Source: Strigops habroptila | Taxonomy: Eukaryota; Chordata; Aves; Psittaciformes; Psittacidae | DNA: 64,000 nt | Assembly: GCF_004027225.2 (NCBI RefSeq) | Contig: NC_044277.2 | Span: 72,417,900 to 72,481,899, forward strand | Reading direction: 5' to 3' | Shown: positions 50,128 through 60,898 of the stretch, one piece after another | Position numbering within the stretch: position 1 is the first letter of the stretch | Layout: each line of letters begins with the position of its first letter | The notes under the pieces: model-generated | Databases searched by the model: none | What the model was told of the DNA's origin: nothing | Seen by the model: the letters and a program-made list of their open reading frames with translations, nothing else | Program-made: the position numbers and the translations under genes

Positions 50128-53100
50128 CTGTAAACAAAACAAAAATGATTGCTGGAAATGTCTTTAATAAACAACTGGGTAAGACCGATGTTCATTTCCC
50201 TGATGTAAAATTACCTGTCAAAGATTTGTCTGTTTTAAAATTAAACATTTAAGCCTAATAATATTACTGGTCTTTAAATCACCTGAATAAAGATTATTGT
50301 AAAACAAAGTGATATCCATACAGTGTAAGTTAAATATAATGGATAACTGATTATAAATGGAAAAGAGAATCTCAAAAATCTAGAAGTAACTATTTAGGTC
50401 CAAGTACGTTTAAAGATAAAAATACCCCTATTAATTCAACAGGCAAAATAAAAGAAAATATTATTTACAATACAAAGCAGTTTGGGGTTTTTTTAACTCT
50501 TTTTAAAGTCCAAATTCAGACCTTTCTAAAAAAATATTTAATTAAAAATCCCAATTCTACTGAATTCTTAGACAACATTTTCCTTTAAGTCAAGATTTGC
50601 AGAGAAGTACTCTTTCAATCACCATTATTTGGCATAAAACACAGGCAGAATACACTAACTGATCAAAGGAAGAAAAAGGAATTTCTTTAACACCCTCCAA
50701 AAGGCAAAATCTAGGCAGAGAGAACACAATACAGAAAGGACAAGACTACATCTGCCTTGGAAAGTAGTTGCAACTACAGTTTTAAGCATTATAATATAGT
50801 AATTTTTCACTTGTTTTGTTAGCCAGAGCAAAAGCAAACCACTGTCTTTGGACTTTACCTGCACAACTTCATAACCAAGTAACTGAAGATGTCTCTGTTT
50901 AATGGCTTCTTCTCCCAACAGATTGTGGCTATTAATGCAAAATCTATTTTGACCATCAACACAGAGGGCAATTCTACAATCAAGCACAAGAGTAGTATCA
51001 AAAAAAAAAAAAAAACAAACCAAAACCCACAACCAAACAAAATAACCCAAACAAAAACCCCTCGCTTATTTTAATAACCACAACTACTGCAGTTTTTAAG
51101 AACCAGGAAACAATGCCTCTACTGTTACTCCCTAAGACCCTTAGAATTAGATATTGTAGGATGGGAGTTACCTAGTTCAGGATGATTAAAATCACTCACT
51201 TGAACAGTGGGAGGGGTAAAGCCTGAAAGCTTAGCGAAACTGATCTGAAAAGCTTATTTATATGCTCTGAACAAAAACAAGTATTAGTAAACTGTTTTGA
51301 ATTCTTCTAGAAGGAAAAGCATACAGAATACTTGTCTCAGCTTGAAAACATTTCAGCAGTTATATTTATTCATCTTACTAGTGTACCTGTTCAATCTGTT
51401 GGGAGTTCAAGTTAAGTTTAAGCTAAATCTGTTTAAGTTTAACCTGTACGGATGGATGGCAGCATCATGGATTATAACTATATTTTTTCTCCTTAGTGAT
51501 AAAAATCCCATCAACTTAAATCGAAATTTGTATATCCACTGTAAAAAAGTTGCTTAAATTTTCAGTATGTTAAGAATATTGTGACCTTATTTACACATGA
51601 AAGCTGTAATTTAAAAAGGAAAAAATTAAAGCCCATTCTTAAACATTTAAGTGTGGGATTTTGGAAAGAATCTATTTTAGTCTGTGAATCTTGTAAAGGT
51701 TAAGCTTGAAGAAAACATAACCTTTTCAAAGACTTTTTCTTAATCCACAGAAATGCTGTTGCAAATATGACACAGGCAGGTTGCTTAACTTTGTATTGGA
51801 GGTTTCTCAAAATAATCCGTGTTTAATGTATTTTTTAAACACCTGTGCATTTTCCAATTAAAAACAGCATCTGTGGCAAATATCTTCATTACACAAGATT
51901 CCTTACAGAAGTAAATTTGTAAACTCAAACTGGCTTAAACTGTGTTAAATCTATGCAGACATGATCAATTCAAATTAATTTGGGTTTATTTTGAAAATTA
52001 GTTACAGAAGATCAAAATATATTACTATTCAGGATCAATCTGATCCTGACTATCACTGACTAAAGAAATTAATTTTCTGACACCCTACAGTCAGGAGACA
52101 AAACGATAAGGAAAAAGTACAGATCATTAATTTTCCCAACTTTGTCCCCTTGTCAGTGGTTTCAGTGTGAAACCTGAACTTTGTTAGAGGTCAATGGCAA
52201 AACTCCAATTAGCTTAAATTTTGCCAGGGTTTTACCCTGGATGCTCTCTGTCAGTGTTAACCAACATTTTAGCAGTGGTTTATTTGCTTCTCTTACCGTC
52301 TGTGTACTTCTTCACATTGGGCAGCAGGCAATACAAAACCTTCTTCATCTAATTTAATCTCAATATCTAGTATGAATGAAAAGAGAAGTGACATTAAAAC
52401 TTCATATAACAAACTTTACTGTAATTCTCCTCCTCTTACAGTTCACTGTTCTATAAAATAACTAAAACACTATCGCAATATTTTTTCTGAATCACAAAGG
52501 CTTGCAAAAGATGTGTATAGGCTATTTAACACAGATGGTTAGTAATGCTTCATTCAGCCTTTTTAGTATTCTAAGTTCACTAAAACCTATAATATAGTTA
52601 AATGGCACTAATTGTGTACAAGGTAAGTGAAAGAGGAGCTGATAGTAAAACACCGAATACAAGAGTTAGTAGCTATTTTCAGTGCAGACTGACTGTCTAA
52701 ATTCCAAGTAACATTGCATTTCTTTTCTCTCCCTGTCCTCTTCCTGACTTTGAAAATGTATTTCCTTGAAGTTCCCATGATATTTCCTTATTTCAGACCT
52801 TCTACAGAGTTTTGTATTCCAGTTTTCTTTTTCTGTATTTGCATAATTTAGAATTCCCACAAAAGGAATAAAATAAATAAATTTTATTTCTGGAAAATAA
52901 TTGAGCCTGAAGTTTAGACAGCATAAGCACACATTTTATTATTAATTTAAAGAAATTATACTTACCAAGTGTATAGAAATATGGTGTTGATACCTCTGAT
53001 GAAAAATACATTCTTTTTTTCAGTAAATAAAGTAAACCAGCCTTCACCCTTTTGAGGAGGTGAACATCCAGAGAACTTTGAGACGTGAGAAAGGCCTTTA

Positions 53101-56100
53101 CTTGATACTTTGGAAGGAGTTTGGGACCCTACATAATGACAGAAAACCAAATCAAACAAAAGAGGAGTTACCATTTTTTGTAATTACTTTATATTAATGT
53201 AGCAAAATGTATTTTGTGCATTTCAAAGCCATGCCTAGTGAGAGACTTACAGTGCAAGGTATGATCTGCTGGAAACTCAAACAAGAAACAAACCAACACA
53301 AAACAACCACCAGAACATCCTCAGCAGGCTCCCATGCTATAACGCTGAACGTATCACTCATGAGAAATGCACAACTCTTTCTATTCCTCTGCAGTCAGGC
53401 CAACATCTAAGTGCCTGATCCCTTCTGTACTCCAAGACTTCCCAAGCCAAACATAAAAAAAAAAAAAAAAAAAAAGAGAGTAGTTGTTGGAAAAGTAGTT
53501 TGAAATACACAAAAAGCACTTTAACTATGAGCTAGTCAGTTCCGTCAAACATACAAATATCGATACAAATATATGAAGTCAGTCAAACAGGTATAAATGC
53601 TTCATATTTTCATGAAGGAAAAAAACCCCAACTGTTTCATCCAATTCCTGTGTTTTTATGGGCAAGACTGTCCTCAACTAATTATCGATTAGTTGATAAC
53701 ACCTCTTGTTAACATCTGTTCTGATTTCATATGTACCATACCTCATAAAATGGGCACTCCAGGGTAACAGCCAGAAAAAGCTGGGTTAGCTGGGTGGTAA
53801 CAGTTCTGTCCAAACCAGGTGGCTGAGCTGAAAGAACAATATTCAGACTTTCAGGTGTACCTTCAACAAAGTATTTTTACACAAAATCACGAGGGGTGTT
53901 CTACAAGCTTACTAGACTGGGGAAAAAAACCAATTAGGTGAAGGGAACCCTTGCAGACAAGACAGAAGCAGCAAGTGAGCAGACTCTGAGATCTCCTAAG
54001 CAACATGGGATAAATCATGGGGGAGATTTTTAAATTTTGTGACATTTTCCTCAATATTTTAAGACACAGTGCCAAGGATGGGACTGTAGTGCTTGCTCAG
54101 AGGTAGAAAGGAGTTCAGAGCATGGAACAAAGATAGGCACAAGAAGCCTCCACCAGAGGAGCGTAGTTGGCAGACAGGATACCAACGGAAAGAAGCATCA
54201 CATCACCATATCAGATTCTAGATTAAAAGTAATTTTAAAATCAGGAAGAAGTACCAATTTTTATGCCTGTTAAAACATATGTGAGGCTCAGAATTCAATT
54301 TATAATTTTACCCAGATAATTAAAAAAACCATACCAGCCTATCTTTAACTGCTCACATTTATGATGCTGTTACGTTTTACTGGTTCAGATCTCACTTCTG
54401 GTTTAATTAAGCCAATAATTATGCTCTGCAAATAAATTTTTTCAGCTTTATCCATTTACCCTTTTCATCTTTCAAAAAGTGACTGTAATAAAATATGAAA
54501 GAGAAATACAAGTTGGAAGCAAGAATGTAACACAGTAATCCTTATTCTGAAAGAACAGAAGTGGAGATGACAGCAGAAGTCCATACTTGGACTTTACCCC
54601 GCAAGGAAGCAACATTCTCTGGACTCCTGATCACTACTCTCCATTTACTTTAATCAGGTCATTGTTGATTTGACAGATGGAAGTGGTAAGAAATGTGTGC
54701 TTGACAAAAGACACACCATGCAGCAGTAAGAAATGCAGAATATAGCAAGAGAAACACTGCTTCTTACCTTGAAGCTGTTGCAGAAAATAGGGACTAAATA
54801 TTTTTGGCAGAAAATTTACTGGATAACGTTGAATAAGGACACATGAGTGCAGCAAGTTCAGCAAGGTGTGAGGCTGAAAGTGACTAAGGCGAGCATGCAG
54901 TATGGTTTCAAGCTTCTTGAACAATGCAGAAGCACTGGGGGGCAGATAGTTTAATGTCCCAAATGGCATAATACACACAGCAATCTGGTCAGTGGTGAAT
55001 CTGTCTGCATCAGAAATGAAACCTTCTGCCACTGCATCGAAGATGGGCTTAGAAAGGATCCTCTTTTGGCAGCAATACTGCATGACCTTGCTGACTGTTT
55101 GAGGCTGCATGGTAAAGATGGACTTGGGAAAATGTGTTTCTAGTGCCACTGTAAAAGTTTGTTCGCGATGTCCAAGGTATAGGAAGGCTTCCAGTACATT
55201 TACCAGTTCATCACCTGTGAAATATGGAATATGCTTCACAGAATGCCTACATAGTGCTGTGACTAAGGGAACTGCCTGAGTCTGATGAAGGATCACCAGT
55301 GAATTCAGTATAACGCTTGTGAACTTTGGGCTTAGCTGGGAAACTATGCTTAAAGTGACACTGTTCAGCCTGTTTAGCAAGTCTTGGTATTGTTTCCCTT
55401 CCCTAGCAGTCCCCTGCAGCATCTTATAAACCACCACTATTTCCCTAGGAGTCCATTTCTCCATGTCTTTTTCTTGCATGTGGTTCACAATTTGTTCCAG
55501 CGTTGCACAAGTTGGGCCTTCCAGCTCAAGCAAGCTCTCCCCAAGAGCACAGAGATTTTTAACAGTCAACTGCCCTTTGCCAAGCCGTTCCTCGGCCTCT
55601 GAAAGCAAGCTGGCCATCAGCATACTCCGTGGATCTATACGCAGTTTTATCAAAGCCTGCAGTGCATTCAGCAGCCCAGTGTTTGACAGTTTTGAGGATT
55701 CAAATTCAAACTGGAAGCACAATGCCCTGAAAACTTCATTTTCTAACAGTCGTTCAGGGTTTTTCAGACCATTGTCATCCACCTCAACTTCAGAAATCCT
55801 CTGCAGGGCGCCTGATGCCATAGTATCGGACATGATTTCCAAAGAGCTGAGAAAGTCAAAAATCTCTTTTGATGTACAAAGGCTGTTCAACTTTTGGAAA
55901 AATTGCTGTTCATCCATCCACACATTATTAGATTTAGCACTGCTCCCAGCATCTCCACAAAGGTGCACAGTTTCATTAACAGAAAGAGACTGTATCCGCA
56001 GTTGTACATGATTTTTTCTACAAAACATATACTGAGCTTTATCTTTGAAACATAGCATCCTCATGGCTACAGAGCTACAGTTTTGGGGCTTTCGCTGCCC

Positions 56101-56202
56101 ACTGATAAAGCTCAACCTTTTGCTTAGGGTCATCAAAATGGACCTGCTTGCTGGTGTGCTGGATGAATAAAACTGGAAACTTTTTCGGCCAATCAAAGCC
56201 AT
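50029..56202 (-). CDS. FASTKD3: FASTKD3, FAST kinase domain-containing protein 3, mitochondrial
   Basis: Mitochondrial RNA-binding protein of the FASTK family, linked in mammals to stability and translation of mtDNA-encoded mRNAs such as COX1. Six minus-strand coding segments join in phase: 56202-54768, 53827-53742, 53128-52966, 52366-52297, 50973-50859 and 50127-50029 (1968 nt, 655 aa; human recalled as 662). The N-terminus MALIGRKSFQFYSSSTPASR is basic, Ser-rich and free of acidic residues, as expected of a mitochondrial presequence. Helical repeats fill most of the first segment; the FAST_1 region is around residues 400-478, FAST_2 in the middle exons, and the RAP domain in the last two (RIALCVDG, AIKQRHLQLLGYEVVQIPFF). 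Upstream is a shared promoter with MTRR. The whole gene looks intact. Confidence 0.96.
50128..50858 (-). other. FASTKD3 last intron
   Basis: AT-rich, 731 bp. No other feature recognised. Confidence 0.85.
50859..50973 (-). CDS. FASTKD3: FASTKD3 coding exon 5 (RAP domain)
   Basis: Acceptor TTGATTGTAG, donor CAG|GTAAAG. Reads IALCVDGQNRFCINSHNLLG then EEAIKQRHLQLLGYEVVQ, the RAP core with its conserved RHLQLLGY. RAP is an RNA-binding, endonuclease-like fold. Confidence 0.97.
50974..52296 (-). other. FASTKD3 intron with A/C block
   Basis: An A/C-rich plus-strand block (51001-51063) reads as T/G-rich sequence in the FASTKD3 transcript, ending 27 nt before the RAP-exon acceptor. Nothing else recognised. 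Confidence 0.8.
51001..51063. repeat. A/C-rich low-complexity block
   Basis: A-run followed by AAACC and CAAAACCC units. In the transcript (minus) it is a long T/G tract just upstream of the RAP exon and may serve as its pyrimidine tract. Confidence 0.85.
52297..52366 (-). CDS. FASTKD3: FASTKD3 coding exon 4
   Basis: Acceptor ATACTAG, donor CG|GTAAGA. 70 nt reading IEIKLDEEGFVLPAA and ending in a split Arg codon completed by the next exon. The DEEGFVLP string matches the family just before the RAP domain. Confidence 0.94.
52367..52965 (-). other. FASTKD3 intron
   Basis: 599 bp between coding exons 3 and 4. Nothing else recognised; short frames here are chance. Confidence 0.85.
52966..53128 (-). 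CDS. FASTKD3: FASTKD3 coding exon 3 (FAST_2 region)
   Basis: Acceptor CATTATGTAG, donor TTG|GTAAGT. Reads GPKLLPKYQVKAFLTSQSSL and later SSEVSTPYFYTLG. GPKLLPKYQVK is strongly conserved in FASTKD3. Confidence 0.94.
53129..53741 (-). other. FASTKD3 intron with poly-A run
   Basis: Contains a run of about 21 A near 53455-53475 (T run in the transcript). Nothing else recognised. Confidence 0.85.
53742..53827 (-). CDS. FASTKD3: FASTKD3 coding exon 2
   Basis: Minus strand, acceptor CTTTCAG, donor GAG|GTATGG. Reads QPPGLDRTVTTQLTQLFLAV then TLECPFYE; the LTQLFL and LECPFY strings match the family. Enters in phase 1, leaves in phase 0. Confidence 0.93.
53828..54767 (-). other. FASTKD3 intron
   Basis: 940 bp between the large coding exon and coding exon 2. 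Nothing else recognised. Confidence 0.85.
54768..56202 (-). CDS. FASTKD3: FASTKD3 large first coding exon
   Basis: 478 codons plus one base. The ATG (56202-56200) has A at -3 and G at +4. The exon itself begins at 56231 after acceptor TTTTTCTTCCTCTAG and ends CTTCAAG|GTAAGA. The open frame runs 44 codons past this donor, but that tail lacks family similarity and the spliced version continues with LTQLFL and then the RAP region. Confidence 0.97.
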
Positions 56203-56230
56203 ATTGGATCAAGTGGGTTCTCAAAAGATA

Positions 56231-56863
56231 CCTAGAGGAAGAAAAATACATATAGATTTTGGAAAACGGCACCAGTGTCATTAAAATATACCAAAAGACC
56301 ACCCAACTTTTAGTGGCTGGACACACCTGGGATGATCCCTCTCCCACGACCACATGCATAAGGCAATGCAAAGAGAAGAAGAAACTACCGCGAGCGGCGA
56401 GACCCGAGTGACAGGTTGCAACACATCTGTGCACCGTGTCTCCTAAAGACACCACCGACCGCGTGGGACACAGCCGGTTCCACAAGCAGGAACTGCCCGG
56501 TGGCGGCACCGGTCTCTTTACCCTCGGAGGCCGGGCCGCCGAGCAGCAGAGGGGCACACCGCCGGAACCCGCGGCAGGACCGGCCCCAGGAGGGCTCGCA
56601 GCCGGGGGGCGGTATCTGACATGGGACAGGCGGGACCGCTCCGTCCCATCCCTCCTCCGCCGACAGACCGCGAGGTACGGGTAGGGCCCAAAGGCACCAC
56701 CGTGGGCCGAGGTGCGTCCCTCCCACCCCAGCGCCTATTGCTGCCGGGCAGGGTCCGGAGCATCGCTCCCCGTCCGCCCTCCCCCCCCCTCCGCCGCGGG
56801 GGGCAGCCGGCAGTGCCGGTGGCCGAGCCGCGGGAGCGCAGCCTGCCTCACCTCCGCCGCCAT
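56231..56863 (-). other. Upstream ORF overlapping the FASTKD3 start codon (inferred by splicing)
   Basis: If 56852 splices to 56231, an ATG at 56863-56861 opens a 16-codon frame, MAAEVSFENPLDPIWL, whose last codons run over the FASTKD3 ATG in another frame and stop at TGA within its third codon. It starts in a good context (G at -3, G at +4). The end lies at about 56193 in genomic terms. Confidence 0.45.
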
Positions 56864-56930
56864 GACGGCCAGCGCCGGGGCTGCCGGGAGCTTCCGGCGC
56901 TCTCCCGGCAGCTACCTCCGGGCGCCGCTA
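56852..56930 (-). other. FASTKD3: Probable FASTKD3 5' untranslated exon 1 (5' edge unknown)
   Basis: The minus strand has donor GCGGCGGAG|GTGAGG ending at 56852. It would splice to 56231 (acceptor TTCCTCTAG), 29 nt before the FASTKD3 ATG. The exon includes ATGGCGGCGGAG from 56863. The transcription start is a guess. Confidence 0.5.
56857..56898. promoter_or_regulatory. YY1-like and ETS/GABPA-like motif pair
   Basis: CCGCCATGAC (minus ATGGCGGC) resembles a YY1 site at 56857-56866, and GCTTCCGG at 56891-56898 is the reverse of an ETS core CCGGAAGC. This pair is common in TATA-less promoters of nuclear genes for mitochondrial proteins. Confidence 0.5.
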
Positions 56931-57400
56931 GCCACCGCCTTTGCCCGCGGGGCTCTGCCCGCCCCAGCTTAACCCGACCCGCCCCGTTCGCCTCCTCGCT
57001 GCCGCCGGAGGTCTGGCGTGGCGTGACGATTCCTGAGCGGCCGCGGAGTCGGATTTGTATCTGTGTGCGTGTGAATCACAAGCGCGCACTTCAGCGCAAG
57101 TACTCCCGTTCCCCGCGGGCGGGCGGGTGCGCGCTCTGGGGGGCAGCCGGGGCCAGGCGGGAGGCGGGCGGGAGGCAGGCGGGGTGCACCGACGGGCTTG
57201 GCCCGGCCCAGGAGGGATGGAGGCACCCGGCTCTCTGGGAGGATGTCCGCCACCGGTGTGCAGCTGGCTTTACCTCCCGAAAATCGCCGTCCTTCTTTAG
57301 GGACAGCTCTCCGCCTGCCCAGTGGCGTGTCGGTTGGTCCAGCCAAATTTTTCCGGGCGGAAGGTCAATCCCTGGGCCGCGGAGGGCTTCACATGCGGGT

Positions 57401-60400
57401 TTCGTTGAAGTTTTTGTGGGGTTCTTATATTTGTCGTGGTTGTAGAGTGAAAGTGATTCTGAGCAGTCTGGAACCTCAAAAATGATACGGGAATGGTTTC
57501 ATGGCTCTGAAGGCATGGTCCCACAACCCGGTTTGAAGCCATATAGATGTATGTAAAGCTAGTGGAGAAGTTTTTTGTGTTTTTACTCTGTGGCCATGCG
57601 TTTTGACATTTTTGGCAGACCAGGTACATGAAGTACGTACTTGGGCTTTACAGTACAGCTGTGTAATTGCTAGGGCCAGCACATCTGCTTCAGTGAAACT
57701 GTGTGACTTGTTTGCTCCTGTGTTGTATTGACGTATGGAGCTAATGAAATCCCTGCTAATCTTTTGCAGACTGTTAGTTTTCTGAGTTCTGAGTACTGAA
57801 TCAGACAAGTTATAATTTGGAATTTCATCTTTAGTTTCATGTTAAGCCTTGGTTTGAACCAGCAAATCCAGGGTTGTTTTCTTAGCCTAAACAGTGTTTT
57901 GGGTTTTTTTGACATGTGAGTACCAACACATCACCATGTTAAAGGCTGCTGGCGTGGTAATATTTTAAAGCTAGAGAGATTCTCTAGAAAGCTCAATAGT
58001 TGAGAATTACCATTTTTGCCCCTCTTTATTCCAGTTGAACTTATATCACATAAGTGGAAGTGGCATATCATCTTGGAAGAGTGCAGGAAGGCAAGAGCAA
58101 TGTAGGCAGTATGTTCATCTGAGTGCAAGTGTGCTTCTGCTTTACGATTGTGGTCATCTGCAGGTAGGCATGACTAATTTTCCTTTCTTCTAGCAGGTAT
58201 CACTTGATCAGTTTGTGTATGAAGCTCTTCTGGTTGATGACAGAAGATGCTCTAACGGGGAGAAGCTCAACTTGTGCAGTTCAGATCAAATCAGGATCAA
58301 AGTTGTTTATTGATCTGTTAGTGATGTAATTAACTGCTAGGCAGTTAATTTAACTGCTGTTTAATCAATTAATTGAACTATATATTGAAGATCAGTAACA
58401 CCAATGCAACAGATATGATACTAAGCACTTAGTGTTAATAAATGCCTACAAATATTTAAACACTCTTCTGTATCTAGTTCTAAGGATTTGTCTAATTGTG
58501 ACCTGCCCCTTTCCCACAAGCACATGTTACATACACGCAGTCCCCTCTCTCAGGAGGAATGCATCTCAAGTATGAAGCCTCTCTTCTTGCTGTGTGGGTT
58601 CTCTTGTTTACACACACCTTCTGTGGGAGATGTGGTTGCTCTAATTTTTGTGTTTCTGTGCAATCTACTAGTCCACACACCAGTGAGAAAGCTCCCTGCA
58701 AGTTCACATACATGCACCCAAGATGTGGGTAGTTGCTTTTTGCACCCTTTATTGTTACTGTGCTAGCTGGAGTGGAAGCAGCTCACAGTGTCTTCTGGGG
58801 GGGCTGTTTTGCCTGGCCTAGGCAGAGGTCATGGCACTGTCAGGGCAACATCTGGCCATGTCAGACCACATCGTGACTGCTGTTCTTTCTGTTGCCCTCT
58901 CCTCTCCTCCTACTATTGCAAATTTTCATGCTTCTGTTCTACATTTTCCCAAGCTGACTTGTTTGAAGTCTGTTGGTAATCCCTTTGCTATAATGTTGGC
59001 AGCTTACCCCTCAGCTTTTTGTGTATAGAAGGCTTCTGCGCTATGGTGTGGTCCCTGTAGAAAATTTATTATCTTTCTCCCTTTCTGAGGTATAAGAAAG
59101 AATGTAGTAATGAAGGGCCACTTCGTCTTTTGCCTCTCTCCATCTGTAGTCAGGCAATGCCACCTACTGACAAGAAAACAATTGAAGTGAAAACATAGCA
59201 TAAGACTAGGGTAAATCTGTATTACTACAGGGATCTGAGGGTATTTAAACTATTTTATGTGAATCACCCTAATTTGTGTGTCATCAAATTTCTTTGTATT
59301 TCTTTTGGAAAAGGAGAGTGAAAAAGGTTGTGGATTGTTTTAGCATATGCATTGTCTGTGCATGTACACATGAAGCTAGTTATTTAAATGAATTTATTTA
59401 AAGCAATTGTTAAGGTAATTATTAATATTTTTAGGTAATGTAATCAATTTAGAGTGAAAACTATGATGGAAAATATAGTAGAACAAAATGCAATGAAAGC
59501 CTTACATTTTTCTATTAATTACATTTTTATGGAATTCATGTATGGTACAGGCACTGCACTCTTAAGAAGCTATTACGTAGTTTCACCGCGTTTGTTTTCC
59601 CTTGAAAGAAACAGGAGAAAGGTATACCTCAAATTACTTAGCCACGGGTTTCCATAAATCAGTATGTGTGGCTAGGACACTGAATGTTTTCTGTAGTTGA
59701 ATCTGTGTGGGAGCAGTAGGTGGAGTTTAGCAAACCAGGCCCAGGCACATGAAAAAAATCTCAAGTTCGGAACTGAAAATTACTCAGTTGTAATTCTAGG
59801 TGTTTGAGTTCTACTGCAGCTCCCTAGCAGCGACAAAATAGTGACAGAAAATCAGTTTGTAATATGTGCATGAGAGATGTTCTGATTGTCTCCCCTATTC
59901 ACTACTTCTTGAAGTTGTCCTTACATCTGTTGTGTTCTCTCTGTGTCAAAATCATGAAATAAAACTTCTCACATTTGAACTCTCATGGGACAGGTGAATG
60001 GTGATGGATATACACCTCATTAATCCCAACTGCTTGCAAGACTGTGAGGGAGTGGCATTGTACACTACAGCAGATTTCTCTAAGATGGTTTCTTATTTTT
60101 AGGAGAGAAAAGCCTAAGCAGTCAATGCTGTAGTTGCACTTGTATAGGAAACTCCTTTTTGAAATATGAAGTGAAAACCCATGTTTGTGTTCTAAAGTAT
60201 AGACATAGTGGACAGTGAAGCGTAAATGCATTCAGGCAAAAAATACTGATTTAAGAAAGAAAGAAACTGAGATATCTTTTTTTTTTATTCCTCAGGCAGT
60301 GTAGTTTGATTTCAGCAGATCAATATGTTGTTTTGTTTTCAAATGCATCTCAGAAAGTAACTAAAGCAATCGCTGATTTAAAGTGGAAAATGTAACTTAC

Positions 60401-60751
60401 ATAATAAAAGTAGTATATTTTCATGAAACTATTTTCTCTGTTGTATTGTTTACAATCTAGATTCTTGATAGAGAGATGTAATACAACTGCAACATTGAGG
60501 CAGTACAGAACATATGACCAATACCAAAAGTCCTTCGCAACCTGGCCTGCGAAGCTTGGGTGTGAGAAATGGTATCTCTTCAGAGCAGATGCCTCATTTC
60601 CAAGTTAAACACCAATACTGCTATCCTTTATGTAATTTTAATTTAATAAGCAAAACAAAATCTTGCTGTTCTGCATGTAATAAATTAACTTTTTTCCTTC
60701 TTTTCTTCCCCTGCAGTGTCTTAAAAAAAAAAAAAAAAAGCTCTGTTTCAG
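57401..60751 (+). other. Presumed MTRR first intron
   Basis: From the CpG island to the first recognisable MTRR coding exon. It holds an inverted repeat at 58328-58350. A 92-codon frame at 58488-58766 and others have no known domain. The upstream MTRR exon could not be located. Confidence 0.65.
58328..58350. repeat. Perfect 10-bp inverted repeat, 3-nt loop
   Basis: AATTAACTGC (58328-58337), loop TAG, GCAGTTAATT (58341-58350). A third TTAACTGC copy follows at once, then an AATTAATT-type palindrome. Confidence 0.9.
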
Positions 60752-60754
60752 GAG

Positions 60755-60898
60755 ATGTGCTGTGATTTAAAAAGGAGGTTTTTGCTCCTCTATGCAACAC
60801 AAAAGGGGCAGGCAAAAGCCATAGCTGAGGAAATATGGCAGCAGGCAGGCGCCCATGGATTTGAAGCTGATATGCACTGTATGAGTGAAATGGACAAG
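60755..60898 (+). CDS. MTRR: MTRR first recognisable coding exon
   Basis: Two possible acceptors precede it: CCCCTGCAG (exon from 60717) and TCTGTTTCAG (exon from 60752), separated by an A17 run. With the first, an in-frame TAA at 60722-60724 forces translation to begin at 60755; with the second, the frame stays open for an upstream leader. It ends CMSEMDK before GTGAGG. Confidence 0.9.

Larger units (their letters stand above)
56385..57400. promoter_or_regulatory. CpG island, putative FASTKD3/MTRR bidirectional promoter
   Basis: About 1 kb of strongly GC- and CpG-rich sequence between divergent FASTKD3 (-) and MTRR (+). In mammals the two genes are head-to-head with closely spaced starts. 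No TATA box is evident. YY1-like and ETS-like motifs lie together at 56857-56898. Edges are by eye, and the MTRR first exon is probably inside but cannot be pinned down. Confidence 0.8.

Noticed and set aside
52666-53174. Minus-strand frames overlapping FASTKD3 exon 3
   Set aside because: These are other frames of the real exon (52966-53128) or intron read-through; the chosen frame gives GPKLLPKYQVK and fits both neighbouring exons in phase.
56621-57445. 274-codon plus-strand frame in the shared promoter
   Set aside because: Pro/Arg-rich composition of a CpG island; no domain, and it runs through the FASTKD3 first exon region.
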